DNA from: an uncultured Oscillospiraceae bacterium
GTDB taxonomy: Bacteria > Bacillota > Clostridia > Oscillospirales > Ruminococcaceae
Direction of reading: 5' to 3'
Assembly: GCA_949285935.1 (NCBI GenBank)
Contig: CASEAH010000011.1
Coordinates: forward strand, 1-64,000
Length of the DNA: 64,000 nucleotides
Positions 8,687-19,048 of the stretch are shown here, piece after piece. The position numbers and the translations under genes are program-made. The notes below the pieces were generated by a model. It was not told where the DNA came from. It worked only from the letters and a program-made list of their open reading frames with translations, and made no database searches. Numbering within the stretch: the stretch's first letter is position 1; each line of letters opens with the position of its first letter.

Positions 8687-8920
8687 GACCCCCGGCTAAG
8701 CCTGGGGCTTGAGTAAGCCCTGGAAGGACCTTATACCGGCAAGCCTCTCAAGAGAGGCACTGAATCAACCACCTCTTGCATCACTTGTACGGCAGCCTGT
8801 AAATGAGCGTTGCTTTTCCAGAATCAACTTCTTGGCAATCTTAAAGTTGCTGATTTTGTCTCGCTTCCCTCGGCGCTTGAAGCGAAAGCTTTTTGACACT
8901 CCCCGGTAGAGCCGGGGGTC
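8687..8920. repeat. Non-coding repeat element, copy 1
   Basis: The segment is bounded by an exact 11-base inverted repeat, GACCCCCGGCT (8687-8697) and AGCCGGGGGTC (8910-8920). Inside is a perfect hairpin, GCCTCTC-AA-GAGAGGC. A diverged second copy follows about 280 bases later, sharing GCATCACTTGT, CGCAGCCTGTAAA/CGGCAGCCTGTAAA and GAAGCGAAAGCTTTTTG. No coding signal is clear. It may be a MITE-like element or a structured RNA. Confidence 0.5.
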
Positions 8921-9000
8921 GCCTTTGCGCTTAAGCAAACAACGCAATAGCGGTCTGTATAAAGCACCGGAAACAAGCAGCATAAATCACCGGCTTGAAT

Positions 9001-9215
9001 TGGCTCTATAAGGGACTGTTAACAGTATCCGTCCAAGAGGAACTGAATTTTATTTTCCCCGCATCACTTGTTCCGCAGCCTGTAAACGGGCAACCGCTGT
9101 TCTAACTAAAGTTTTTGTTTTTCATCGCTGTGAACTTGCTGTCAGCAGTTCCCTTCGCCCGGTGCCTGAAGCGAAAGCTTTTTGCGGAGCACCCTCCGCC
9201 GCCAGAGCTGGTAGT
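9001..9215. repeat. Non-coding repeat element, copy 2 (diverged)
   Basis: Diverged duplicate of the 8687-8920 segment: it keeps AACTGAAT, GCATCACTTGTTCC, GCAGCCTGTAAA and TGAAGCGAAAGCTTTTTG in the same order and similar spacing. The bounding inverted repeat of copy 1 is not preserved. No gene is seen in the 890 bases between the XRE/cupin gene and dnaJ apart from these copies and two hairpins. Confidence 0.45.
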
Positions 9216-9227
9216 TTTTACTCAATG

Positions 9228-9277
9228 AAAATCGGCCCTCAACAGAAGTGATTGCGCTTCTTTTGAGGGCTGATTTT
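9228..9277. terminator. Large bidirectional hairpin
   Basis: AAAATC-GG-CCCTCAA...AGAAG pairs with CTTCT...TTGAGGG-CT-GATTTT around a short loop, giving a long stem with A/T-rich ends on both sides. It can end transcription from either direction; it lies beyond the repeat pair. Confidence 0.5.
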
Positions 9278-9498
9278 GCACATTATTTTTCAGTGAGGCC
9301 ATTCTGCAATCATCTCATTGCTAATATTCCCTGGGGGCATGTGACCCAATGTCCACGGTGCCCAAAACTGCCCCTTTTCACACTTCCCCTGCCGGGTTAT
9401 CCATGCATCTGCGCAAATGAAACCTATTGAGTGGCAGCCCCTTTTTGCTTATGTGTTTTTCCCAGGCACGGTCAGCGCTTTTTCTCCAAAATTGTCCA

Positions 9499-9533
9499 AC
9501 GCCCCCGGCATCCATAAAGGATGCCGGGGGCGT
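9499..9533 (-). terminator. Probable terminator after dnaJ
   Basis: A perfect 15 bp stem (ACGCCCCCGGCATCC with its complement) with a five-base loop lies 15 bases beyond the dnaJ stop. The U-tract on the minus strand is weak (TGGACAATTTT), but the stem is very stable. Confidence 0.6.
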
Positions 9534-9547
9534 TTCTGCTTGTTTGC

Positions 9548-10702
9548 TTATTTGTCAAAGGCTTCTCTCAGTTTATCAAAGAAGCCCTGACGCTTGTTAT
9601 AATTCTTTTCAGACAGGCTTTCTTCAAATTCCCGGAGTTTTTCTTTCTGGGCGCGGCTCAGGCTCTTGGGAACTTCAATATTCACCCGGACATACTGATC
9701 GCCCCGGCCCCGGCCATTTACCGCTGTGACGCCCTTGTCCCGCAGGCGGAAAACCGTACCGCTTTGGGTCCCTTCGGGAACATTGTATTTTACCTTGCCG
9801 TCCACGGTAGGCACCACAATCTCATCGCCCAGCACCGCCTGGGTGTAGGTGATGGGGATATCGCACCAGATATCAAAGCCATCCCGCTCAAAGAGGGGGT
9901 CAGGCCGCACACTGACGGTAACATGGAGGTCGCCGGCAGGGCCGCCGTTCTGGCCCTGATCGCCCTGGCCCCGCACCACGAAGGTCTGACCGTCGTCGAT
10001 GCCGGCAGGGATATTTACCTCCAGCTTACGGCCGATCCGCACCCGGCCCCGGCCGCCGCACTTCTGACAGCTTTCCCGGACGATCCGGCCCCGGCCGCCG
10101 CAGCGGCTGCAGGTCTGCACCGTCTGGATCATACCGAAGGGGCTGCGCTTGGAGACCCGGACCTGACCGGTACCATGGCAATCGGGGCATGTCTCGGGGC
10201 TTGTGCCTTCCTTTGCTCCGGTGCCGCCGCAGCGGTCACAGTTTTCCAGCCGCTGGTAGCTGATCTCCCGCTTGCAGCCCTTGACCGCTTCCATAAAGGA
10301 AATCCCCAGGCTGACCCCCACATCGTTGCCACGGGTGGGCGCATTGGGGTCCCTGGTACGGGTGGAACCGCCAAAGCCGAATCCGCCGCCAAAAATATCT
10401 CCAAAAATATCGCTGAAATCTCCGAAGCCGCCAAAGCCGCCGGCCCCGGCTCCGCCGCCCGCACCAAAGTTGGGGTCCACCCCCGCATGGCCGAACTGGT
10501 CGTACCGCTGCCGCTTCTCTTTATCGGAAAGCACCTCGTAGGCTTCGTTTACCTCTTTGAATTTTGCTTCCGCGTCCTTGTCTCCGGGGTTAAGGTCGGG
10601 ATGATATTTTTTGGCAAGCTTCCGGTATGCTTTCTTCAGCTCGTCGTCGGAACATCCCTTGGCAACGCCCAGGACCTCATAATAGTCTCGTTTCTCAGGC
10701 AA
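9548..10702 (-). CDS. dnaJ: Chaperone DnaJ (Hsp40)
   Basis: Co-chaperone of 384 residues that stimulates DnaK ATPase and delivers substrates. Seen: J domain with the HPD motif ([15 protein letters not shown]) from residue 1 to about 70, a Gly/Phe-rich linker, four zinc-binding repeats ([32 protein letters not shown]) and the C-terminal substrate domain. The start is taken as TTG at 10702 ([12 protein letters not shown], matching [16 protein letters not shown] homologues), with a weak GGTGA five bases upstream; an upstream in-frame TTG at 10714 would add four residues. Last gene of the hrcA operon. Confidence 0.92.
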   Translation of the reverse strand: MPEKRDYYEVLGVAKGCSDDELKKAYRKLAKKYHPDLNPGDKDAEAKFKEVNEAYEVLSDKEKRQRYDQFGHAGVDPNFGAGGGAGAGGFGGFGDFSDIFGDIFGGGFGFGGSTRTRDPNAPTRGNDVGVSLGISFMEAVKGCKREISYQRLENCDRCGGTGAKEGTSPETCPDCHGTGQVRVSKRSPFGMIQTVQTCSRCGGRGRIVRESCQKCGGRGRVRIGRKLEVNIPAGIDDGQTFVVRGQGDQGQNGGPAGDLHVTVSVRPDPLFERDGFDIWCDIPITYTQAVLGDEIVVPTVDGKVKYNVPEGTQSGTVFRLRDKGVTAVNGRGRGDQYVRVNIEVPKSLSRAQKEKLREFEESLSEKNYNKRQGFFDKLREAFDK

Positions 10703-10740
10703 AACAATCACCAACCCTGTTACTGGCTTTCACAAATGGC

Positions 10741-10796
10741 GGCAGGATAGGGAAACCCTACCCTGCCCCGGTCTGCGGTACGCCTGCGGCGTATCC
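10741..10796 (-). promoter_or_regulatory. Tandem hairpins between dnaK and dnaJ
   Basis: Two stems: GGCAGG-TAGGG pairing with CCCTA-CCTGCC (10741-10767, triloop AAA) and GGTACGCC with GGCGTATCC (10777-10796). Neither is followed by a U-run on the minus strand, so they look more like mRNA stabilising or processing sites that set the dnaK:dnaJ ratio than full terminators. Inference from structure only. Confidence 0.4.
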
Positions 10797-10810
10797 TATA
10801 TAGCATACGC

Positions 10811-12646
<1,836 letters not shown>

Positions 12647-12723
12647 TTACCTCCTGTGGCCGGACTGAGTCCGGCTGTCTCTATCTGGAATCTCAATTTT
12701 ATTTGGGAAATAGCTGACAATTT

Positions 12724-13311
12724 TCAGTTTGCCTGCTGCACCATGGCATACCGGATCACTTTGTCTCCCATACGGTAGCCCTTCTGGAACACCTGGGCCA
12801 CAACGTTCTTCCCCAGGTTCTCATCATCAATGTGCATCACGGCGTTATGCAGGTTGGGGCTGAATTCCTCACCCACCTGGCCAATGGCTTCCACACCCAG
12901 TCCGGTAAGAACGCCCACCAGACCGTCGCAGATCATGGACATGCCTTTTTTAAATTCCTCATCGGTGCAGGGGGCCTCCAGTGCTCTCTGGAAGTTATCC
13001 AGTACCGGCAGGAACTTCTCCACTGTGGAGGCCACAGCATCGGGATAGATGGCGTCCTTTTCCCGGGCGGTGCGCTTGCGGTAATTATCATATTCAGCCA
13101 TCAGCCGCAGCAGCCGCTCGTTCAGGGCGTCCATTTCCTCCCGGAGCCGGACGGCCTCGTCTTCTACAGGCAGCTCCTGCCCGGGGGTCTGGGAAGAAAC
13201 GGGATCCTCCGCCTCCGCTGCGGTTGCTTCCGGTGTAACCTTTTCCTTTATTTCCTGGCTCTCAGACCCCTCCTGAGGCTTTTTTCCATTCTTTTTCTCG
13301 TTGGATGCCAA
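12724..13311 (-). CDS. grpE: Nucleotide exchange factor GrpE
   Basis: Dimeric exchange factor that releases ADP from DnaK. The 195-residue product has a charged, Glu-rich N-terminal tail, a long coiled coil (DALNERLLRLMAEYDNYRKRTAREKDAIY), and the C-terminal beta part ending KGYRMGDKVIRYAMVQQ, the family signature. The start is TTG at 13311 with AAAGGAGG seven bases before; the upstream open frame would overlap hrcA. It lies 25 bases after hrcA and 83 bases before dnaK. Confidence 0.93.
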   Translation of the reverse strand: MASNEKKNGKKPQEGSESQEIKEKVTPEATAAEAEDPVSSQTPGQELPVEDEAVRLREEMDALNERLLRLMAEYDNYRKRTAREKDAIYPDAVASTVEKFLPVLDNFQRALEAPCTDEEFKKGMSMICDGLVGVLTGLGVEAIGQVGEEFSPNLHNAVMHIDDENLGKNVVAQVFQKGYRMGDKVIRYAMVQQAN

Positions 13312-13336
13312 ATCGCTTCCTCCTTTATCCCGTCTC

Positions 13337-14371
13337 TCACGTCTGTTCGTCCAGCGTGTCACTGAGTAGTTTGCCTAACATCTGGGAAAAATACTCCAGA
13401 TGGGGGATCAGACGGGCGTAATCCATCCGGATGGGACCGATCAGCCCGATGGCGCCCTCGCTGTCGTCTCCGATGCGGTATTTGCTGATGATCACAGACG
13501 AATCAGCCAGCTCCATCTTCTGATTTTCTCTGCCGATACTGACCCGGACCCCTTCGTTATCCCGGTCGATGAGGTCCATGACCCCCTCCCGGGAATTGAT
13601 GACCCGGAACAGCTGGTTGGCGATCCGCCGCAGTTCTTCATACTCCAGCAGATTGGAGGTCCCGCTGCGGTAGATGGGGCCGTCGCTGGCTTCGCGGCAC
13701 AGGTCGTAGATGGCGGTCAGCAGCGGTGTAAAGATCTCGGTGTACTCGTCCAGAGAGAGGGCCACCGAATGGATGAACCGCTGGCTGATCTCGTTGACGC
13801 TTTTGCCGCCCAGCATTCCGTTGGCGAAATTCTGGAAAAATTCCACAATCTTGGGGGTGAGGGTGAAATCCACCCGGCAGACCCGGTTTTTGATCATGCC
13901 GTTGCTGAGGATCAGCAGGATCACCGCTGTGCGCTGGGTGGCGGGGATAATTTCGATCCGCCGCACCTTCAGGCTCCGCCGGTTGATGGTGGTGGAGATT
14001 GCCGCGCAGCCGGTATATCCCGCCAGGGCCCGGGCGGCATCCTCCAGCAGCTTATCCGGGTCCGGATTGCGGAAGTTGAAGAGGGCCTCGATTTCCTGTT
14101 TCTCCTGAGTGGTCAGCGGCTGGGTATGCATGATCCGGTCCAGATACACCCGAAGCCCCAGGTGAGAGGGCACCCGTCCGGCCGAGGTGTGAGGCTGTTC
14201 CAGCAAACCCATTTCAAAAAGCACTGCCATGTCGTTACGGACGGTAGCAGGTGACACTTCGCCTCCCAGCAGGCAGGCGATGAGCTTAGAGCCGACGGGC
14301 TCGCCCGTGGCGATGTAGGCTTCCACGATCTTGGCCAGTATCCGCAGCTTTCTTGCGTCCAGTTCCATCAT
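13337..14371 (-). CDS. hrcA: Heat-inducible transcription repressor HrcA
   Basis: Repressor of class I heat-shock operons, 344 residues, which binds CIRCE and needs GroEL to stay active. Seen: N-terminal winged helix (LDARKLRILAKIVEAYIATGEPVGSKLI, SPATVRNDMAVLFEMGLL, HTSAGRVPSHLGLRVYLD) and the C-terminal GAF-like part ending IGPIRMDYARLIPHLEYF. ATG at 14371 with GGGAG upstream. First gene of the operon and preceded by an exact CIRCE, so it represses itself. Confidence 0.95.
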   Translation of the reverse strand: MMELDARKLRILAKIVEAYIATGEPVGSKLIACLLGGEVSPATVRNDMAVLFEMGLLEQPHTSAGRVPSHLGLRVYLDRIMHTQPLTTQEKQEIEALFNFRNPDPDKLLEDAARALAGYTGCAAISTTINRRSLKVRRIEIIPATQRTAVILLILSNGMIKNRVCRVDFTLTPKIVEFFQNFANGMLGGKSVNEISQRFIHSVALSLDEYTEIFTPLLTAIYDLCREASDGPIYRSGTSNLLEYEELRRIANQLFRVINSREGVMDLIDRDNEGVRVSIGRENQKMELADSSVIISKYRIGDDSEGAIGLIGPIRMDYARLIPHLEYFSQMLGKLLSDTLDEQT

Positions 14372-14398
14372 GGCGCCGGCTCCCTTTCTCTTTGGATT

Positions 14399-14461
14399 TT
14401 AGCACTCTTTAACTTCGAGTGCTAACGATTATTATTCTACATCTTTTTCCGGATATGTCAA
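14399..14461 (-). promoter_or_regulatory. CIRCE operator and sigma-A promoter of hrcA
   Basis: On the minus strand TTGACA (14456-14461), a 16-base spacer and TAGAAT (14434-14439) form a vegetative promoter. Immediately downstream is a perfect CIRCE: TTAGCACTC (14399-14407), nine bases, GAGTGCTAA (14417-14425). HrcA bound here would cover the start of transcription. Confidence 0.93.
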
Positions 14462-14489
14462 GAGGCTTCATAATTAATTTACAAATATT

Positions 14490-14516
14490 TTAGCACTCTT
14501 ATTTTGTGAGTGTCAG
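14490..14516. promoter_or_regulatory. Second, half-degenerate CIRCE
   Basis: TTAGCACTC (14490-14498), nine bases, then GAGTGTCAG (14508-14516). The left arm is perfect and the right arm keeps five leading bases. It sits upstream of the hrcA -35, on the side facing the plus-strand exporter gene, and may be a weak second HrcA site or a decaying copy. Confidence 0.6.
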
Positions 14517-14614
14517 TTTCCTTTTCCACCATGCCCTTGCGTCCGTGGGCAAAAGCATGTACAATAGAAAACATTCTGTCACCCCTAACATTGATTCTGA
14601 TTGGAGCATCACCC

Positions 14615-15106
14615 ATGACCGGTTTTCTTTCCACCCTCATCACCAATAAATATCTGTATCTCTTTATTATTTCCATGATGCCTATTGTGGAACTGCGGGG
14701 AGGCGTTCCCATCGGTGCCGCTATGGGCCTGCCCTTTTGGCAGGTCTATCTCATCTGTGTGCTGGGCAACCTTCTCCCCGTCCCCTTCCTGATCAAATTT
14801 GCCAAAGCAGTGCTCACGTTCCTGGCCAAAAAACAGATCTTCGGGGGATTTTTCCAGCGGATCATGGACAAGGCCAACGAAAAAGCCCTTTCCATCGGCC
14901 GGTATGAGTTGTTGGGGCTTTGCCTGTTTGTGGCCATTCCCCTGCCCGGCACCGGCGCCTGGACAGGTTCTCTGGTGGCAACCGCCCTTCAGCTTCGGCT
15001 CCTGCCTTCGCTGGCGGCCATTACTGTCGGCGTTCTTATCAGCGGCCTGATTATGGGGGGCGTTTCCTTCGGCCTGGTAGGAATGCTGGACCTTCTGGTG
15101 GCCTGA
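14615..15106 (+). CDS. Small multi-drug export family membrane protein (COG2426)
   Basis: A 163-residue protein with about four to five membrane segments. The conserved block ISMMPIVELRGGVPIGAAMGLPFW, then NLLPVPFLIKF and FVAIPLPGTGAWTGSL, is characteristic of the COG2426 family, which is annotated as small multidrug exporters without firm biochemical proof. The ATG at 14615 starts the first membrane-facing segment; earlier codons lack a ribosome site. Divergent from hrcA, with the second CIRCE-like site in its upstream region. Confidence 0.75.
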   Translation: MTGFLSTLITNKYLYLFIISMMPIVELRGGVPIGAAMGLPFWQVYLICVLGNLLPVPFLIKFAKAVLTFLAKKQIFGGFFQRIMDKANEKALSIGRYELLGLCLFVAIPLPGTGAWTGSLVATALQLRLLPSLAAITVGVLISGLIMGGVSFGLVGMLDLLVA

Positions 15107-15303
15107 TCTCCCGGGGCTGGACTTCTTCCTCGTTTTTCTCCGTTGCTGTCCGTATTTCTTGCTTCACGATCTGTAGGAAGGCTCGTTGCCAACCACATTG
15201 CACCTCGTCATAAAATTTCCTCAAAGATATTTGGGGCCATTTGGGGAAGCAGCCGAAATTCCTCAAAAGCCTTGGACTCAAGAGGTTTGTAACTTTTTAA
15301 TGT

Positions 15304-15371
15304 TCCGGGCCCGAACTCCGGACCCACGCTCCCAAAGCAAGCGCGCTGCCGACTGCTCTACACCCACCCGG
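15304..15371 (-). pseudogene. tRNA-Pro(UGG) remnant
   Basis: On the minus strand the segment keeps a tRNA-Pro-like acceptor 5' strand (CCGGGTG), D-arm GCAGTCGGCAGCGC, and the anticodon loop TTTGGGA with anticodon UGG. The anticodon stem has a mismatch, and the T-arm is garbled (TCCGG-AGTTCGGGC-CCGGA) with a shortened 3' half. It therefore looks like a degenerate tRNA or an integration scar rather than a working gene. Confidence 0.5.
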
Positions 15372-15534
15372 ATATCAAATTTTCCAATTGCGATCAAACA
15401 TGTGGTCAGCGCCACTTTTTGACCAGTTACCGGCGAGGTGAAAAATGCTTTCAGCCCAGAGGTACGAAGGTAACCTGGCACACAGTGGCCAAGCACTATA
15501 AAATGATGCAGAAAATGCTGGAGCATTACAAACA

Positions 15535-15569
15535 AGCCATCCGCAAGCAACTGCTGCTTGCGGATGGCT
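15535..15569 (-). terminator. Terminator after the FtsX-type permease
   Basis: A perfect 15 bp stem (AGCCATCCGCAAGCA and complement, five-base loop) followed on the minus strand by TTGTTTGTAAT, 21 bases past the permease stop. Confidence 0.75.
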
Positions 15570-15589
15570 ATTATGTTTGGTTTTCTGCC

Positions 15590-18244
15590 TTATTCCTGCC
15601 GCAGGCGTTCCACCACGGAATATCGCTGAGCAGCACGGCTGCTCAAAACCGGGATGAGGATGCCCAGCGCCCCGAACAGGGGCAGCACCACAGCGATGGG
15701 CCAGATGGTAAAGTGATAGGTGAAAAACCAAATCAACCTGTTGAGAGCGGGTCCCACAAACGGCGCAGTGACCACAATCAGTACCAGGGCCAGGAGTGCT
15801 GCGCCTACGGTATAGAACAGTCCCTCCAGCGCCAGCATGGTCCGCAGCTGCCGGGCCGTCATACCAATGGACTGGAGCACCGCCAACTCCCGGCGACGGG
15901 CGGTGATGCCGGTGAGGATGGCGTTGAAGAAGTTCAGCACTCCCACCAGACCCACAATGAAGCTCAGGGCTCCCCCCAGCAGAAGGAACATACTCCGGGT
16001 ACTTTCAAATTCCCCGGCATAGGTGGCCTTGCTCTCGTAGTCAAACTGTGGATTTCTGTTCTCCGTGTAGTCCTTGAGAAAGGATTCCACGACGGCGTTG
16101 GCCTCGTCTGTGGTGTCAAAGGCGTAGTACATGACGGAGTCGGTTCCCGTATCCCGGATAAACGTCTCCGCCCCCATAACAAACTCGTCGGCACCGTAAT
16201 AGCGGTAGCTCAGGGCGGACGGCACCGTCACCAGGGCGGCCACGGTGTAGTTCACATCCCGGTACTTGATCGCCCGGTCCACATAGCTGGCCCCCTCCGG
16301 CACATTCTCCCAGGAGCCGTAGACCTCGCCGGTGTCGGGGTTATAGTATTCCGTCTCCTCCACATAGCGGATGGTAACCGTATCCCCAAGCCGGGCCCAA
16401 TGGCTGCTCATCTCCGGGTTGCCGTAGTCATCGGTGCTGTACACAGCGGCAGTATAATTGCCGTCAGGATCACCCAGCTTGGAGAGATCCCCTTCCAGCA
16501 CCGTCAGATGGCTGAGCGCGAAGGGTTCCATACCGTAGAGCTGTACCCGGTCCGCCAGAAGGCCGTCCTCGGTGCGGTCTTTGAAGGCTACCATGCTGTC
16601 CAGCTGCTCCTGGGTGTTCCAGCGGCCCCACATAGAGCGGTAGTATTCCTCGGTGACAAATTCCAGCGCCGGAGCTGTCTTGCCATAAACGCGACCGCTC
16701 CCGGTGATGCCGCCCTGGGCATTCACGGCGGCAATAACCTCTTCCGGCACTTCCATCTCGTCGTTAAAGGCATCTCCGCCGCTCTGGAACTGGCCTGCAT
16801 CGGCCAGGATAAAGTCGCTGGCGGTGAAGTTGGACACATATTTATCCATGTCAAAACCACTTGTGAAGGTCACGGTCAGGGTCAGCAGCACCACTGCAAG
16901 GGTCAGCGATACCACTGTAAGAAAGGTTTTGCTCCGGCTGCGGCCCAGGTTGGCCCAGGCCATGGACAACAAGGACACACTCTTGCCGCTTCGCTTCTCT
17001 TTTCGCTTCAGCGTCTTGCCCTCGGTGTAGTGCACCGCCTCCACTGGAGAGACCTTGCCCGCCAGGCGGCCGGGTCTGCGGCAGGAGATGAGCGCCGTCA
17101 CCAGGGCAAAGATGGCTGAGCCTACAAAGAGAAGGGGATTCACCGAGACCAAACTGGTCACCCCATCCAGCCGTGCGGTAATAACAGGAGTGAGCACACC
17201 ACCCAGCAGCCAGCCCAGCAGCAGTCCTATGGGAATGCCGATGAGGGAGAGAATCAGCGCCTGGGTGCGGATGATTCTCCGGAGCTGGCGGGGCGTAGTG
17301 CCGATAGTTTTCAGCAGGCCGTAGAAGCGGATGTCCCCCGCCACTGAGATCTGGAACACGTTGTAGATGATGAGATACCCGGTGAGCAGAATGAGGGCCA
17401 GCACACCCACAATGATGGCCGCCACGGTGGGGTCCAGCTTGTCCGAAAGCTGCGCTCCGGTGTAACCCCAGTTGACGCCGGTGGAAATATAGCTTTCTCC
17501 CGGAGTCTCCGACTGATAGCCGTGGTTGGCCAGAATCTCCTCCAGATCGGAGGCAATGGAGCGGGCGCCGTGCCTTAACATCACATCTAAGTTCCACTCT
17601 CCCGTCATGCCGTCGCTCCCTGGGGGTGTCACGCCCACTTCTGCCAGGATGGCATCCACCCGGCTTTCGGGAATGAGGATGTGGTTGGCCACGATGGCCT
17701 CGTCGTACTCCCACCATCCGCACAGGGTAAAGGTCTGGGTAGTCTCATGGCCGTCCACGTTAAAGGTGACGGTGAATTCCGCGCCGATTTCCGGCTTCAC
17801 ACCCAGCAGTTCCAGCACACGGGTATCGGTGGCCGCCTCATTGGTTCCCTCCTGTGGGAGATGGCCCTCCACGGGGTCGCAGTACATCCAGTGGGCATTA
17901 TTGGCATCGGAGTAACCAATCTCCACATGGGATTTGTTGAAGGGCGCCTCTGTGGGCATTCCCACAAACCGGCGCAGGCCCCACTGGTCGATTAAGGGAT
18001 CGTCCTTCAATTCCTTAAACTGTTCCTCGTTGAGGTACTTGAAGGTGCCATGTGACCAGCCTCCCGCCTGGCGGAAGTTATTCTGCTGAATACCTTCGTT
18101 GATGGAGAGGGCGATGGTAAAGAGTGACGTAAAGAGCACCGCCGTCAGGGCAATGGCCAGCACGGCTACGATGTTCCGGGTACGGCTGGCAAAAAGAGCG
18201 CGCAGGCTCAGGCGGCGGATACAGCCGCGGTTGGGAACGTTCAT
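15590..18244 (-). CDS. ABC transporter permease, FtsX/MacB-type
   Basis: An 884-residue membrane protein with one N-terminal segment, a large outside domain of about 200 residues, then two FtsX-like modules: IIVGVLALILLTGYLIIYNVF to about residue 400, and FLLLGGALSFIVGLVGVLNFFNAI with TGITARRRELAVLQSIGMT near the C-terminus. A second extracellular domain of about 260 residues separates them. This two-module build is that of lipoprotein/antimicrobial-peptide type ABC3 permeases. ATG at 18244 with AGGGGGG upstream, 14 bases after the ATPase gene. With the neighbouring two-component system it probably forms a cell-envelope or peptide-stress detoxification unit; the substrate is not evident. Confidence 0.85.
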   Translation of the reverse strand: MNVPNRGCIRRLSLRALFASRTRNIVAVLAIALTAVLFTSLFTIALSINEGIQQNNFRQAGGWSHGTFKYLNEEQFKELKDDPLIDQWGLRRFVGMPTEAPFNKSHVEIGYSDANNAHWMYCDPVEGHLPQEGTNEAATDTRVLELLGVKPEIGAEFTVTFNVDGHETTQTFTLCGWWEYDEAIVANHILIPESRVDAILAEVGVTPPGSDGMTGEWNLDVMLRHGARSIASDLEEILANHGYQSETPGESYISTGVNWGYTGAQLSDKLDPTVAAIIVGVLALILLTGYLIIYNVFQISVAGDIRFYGLLKTIGTTPRQLRRIIRTQALILSLIGIPIGLLLGWLLGGVLTPVITARLDGVTSLVSVNPLLFVGSAIFALVTALISCRRPGRLAGKVSPVEAVHYTEGKTLKRKEKRSGKSVSLLSMAWANLGRSRSKTFLTVVSLTLAVVLLTLTVTFTSGFDMDKYVSNFTASDFILADAGQFQSGGDAFNDEMEVPEEVIAAVNAQGGITGSGRVYGKTAPALEFVTEEYYRSMWGRWNTQEQLDSMVAFKDRTEDGLLADRVQLYGMEPFALSHLTVLEGDLSKLGDPDGNYTAAVYSTDDYGNPEMSSHWARLGDTVTIRYVEETEYYNPDTGEVYGSWENVPEGASYVDRAIKYRDVNYTVAALVTVPSALSYRYYGADEFVMGAETFIRDTGTDSVMYYAFDTTDEANAVVESFLKDYTENRNPQFDYESKATYAGEFESTRSMFLLLGGALSFIVGLVGVLNFFNAILTGITARRRELAVLQSIGMTARQLRTMLALEGLFYTVGAALLALVLIVVTAPFVGPALNRLIWFFTYHFTIWPIAVVLPLFGALGILIPVLSSRAAQRYSVVERLRQE

Positions 18245-18258
18245 ACTGTTCGCCCCCC

Positions 18259-18927
18259 TTACCGCGTCACGATCCGTCCGTCTTCGATGCGGACGATGCG
18301 GTTGGCCATCTGGGCGATCTCCTCGTTGTGAGTGATCATCACCATGGTCTGGGCGAATTTCTGGCCGGTCACTTTCATCAGGCTGAGCACATCCTGGCTG
18401 GTTCGGCTGTCCAGGTTTCCGGTGGGCTCGTCGGCCAGAAGAATGGCTGGCTTGGTGGCCAAAGCCCGGGCGATAGCCACACGCTGCTGCTGCCCGCCAG
18501 AGAGCTGGTTGGGCAGGTTCTGAAGCTTCTTCTCCAAGCCCAAAGTGGCGATGACCTCCTGGACATAGGCCTCATCTACCTTCCTTCCATCCAGCTCCAC
18601 TGGCAGGACGATGTTTTCCCACACGCTGAGCACCGGCACCAGGTTATAGGACTGGAACACAAAGCCGATCTTCCTGCGGCGGAAAATGGTCAGGGCTTCG
18701 TCCTTCAGGGCAAAGATATCCTTGCCGTCTACGGTGACAGTACCCGAGGTAGGCCGGTCCAACCCGCCCAGCATGTGAAGCAGCGTGGACTTACCGGAGC
18801 CGGAGGTGCCTACAATGGCCACAAACTCTCCCTGCTCGATTCTCAGATCCACGCCGTCCAGCGCCTTTACCTGGGTGTCCCCGGAACCGTAGTATTTTTT
18901 CAGATCCTTGGTCTCTAAAATCGTCAT
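18259..18927 (-). CDS. ABC transporter ATP-binding protein, MacB/LolD-type
   Basis: A 222-residue ATPase that powers the adjacent FtsX-type permease. Seen: Walker [19 protein letters not shown] near residue 40, Q-loop [17 protein letters not shown], signature [19 protein letters not shown], Walker [14 protein letters not shown], and [12 protein letters not shown] at 18927 with GGAGGAGA. The order response regulator-kinase-methyltransferase-ATPase-permease is all on the minus strand, with a 121-base gap before this gene that could hold a promoter bound by the response regulator. Confidence 0.9.
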   Translation of the reverse strand: MTILETKDLKKYYGSGDTQVKALDGVDLRIEQGEFVAIVGTSGSGKSTLLHMLGGLDRPTSGTVTVDGKDIFALKDEALTIFRRRKIGFVFQSYNLVPVLSVWENIVLPVELDGRKVDEAYVQEVIATLGLEKKLQNLPNQLSGGQQQRVAIARALATKPAILLADEPTGNLDSRTSQDVLSLMKVTGQKFAQTMVMITHNEEIAQMANRIVRIEDGRIVTR

Positions 18928-19048
18928 GGCTGTTCTCCTCCAACGAAAAAGTCTGCACCGTCTTTTGACAATACAGACTTTAGCATGGAAATCTGTCCTG
19001 GTACTTTCGAGAATGTGACAGTTTTGAAAGAAGTCCGGTCCGGCTCTG

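Noticed and set aside
8765..8983. Small basic protein gene on the minus strand inside repeat copy 1
   Set aside because: The frame is not kept in copy 2, and there is no ribosome site.
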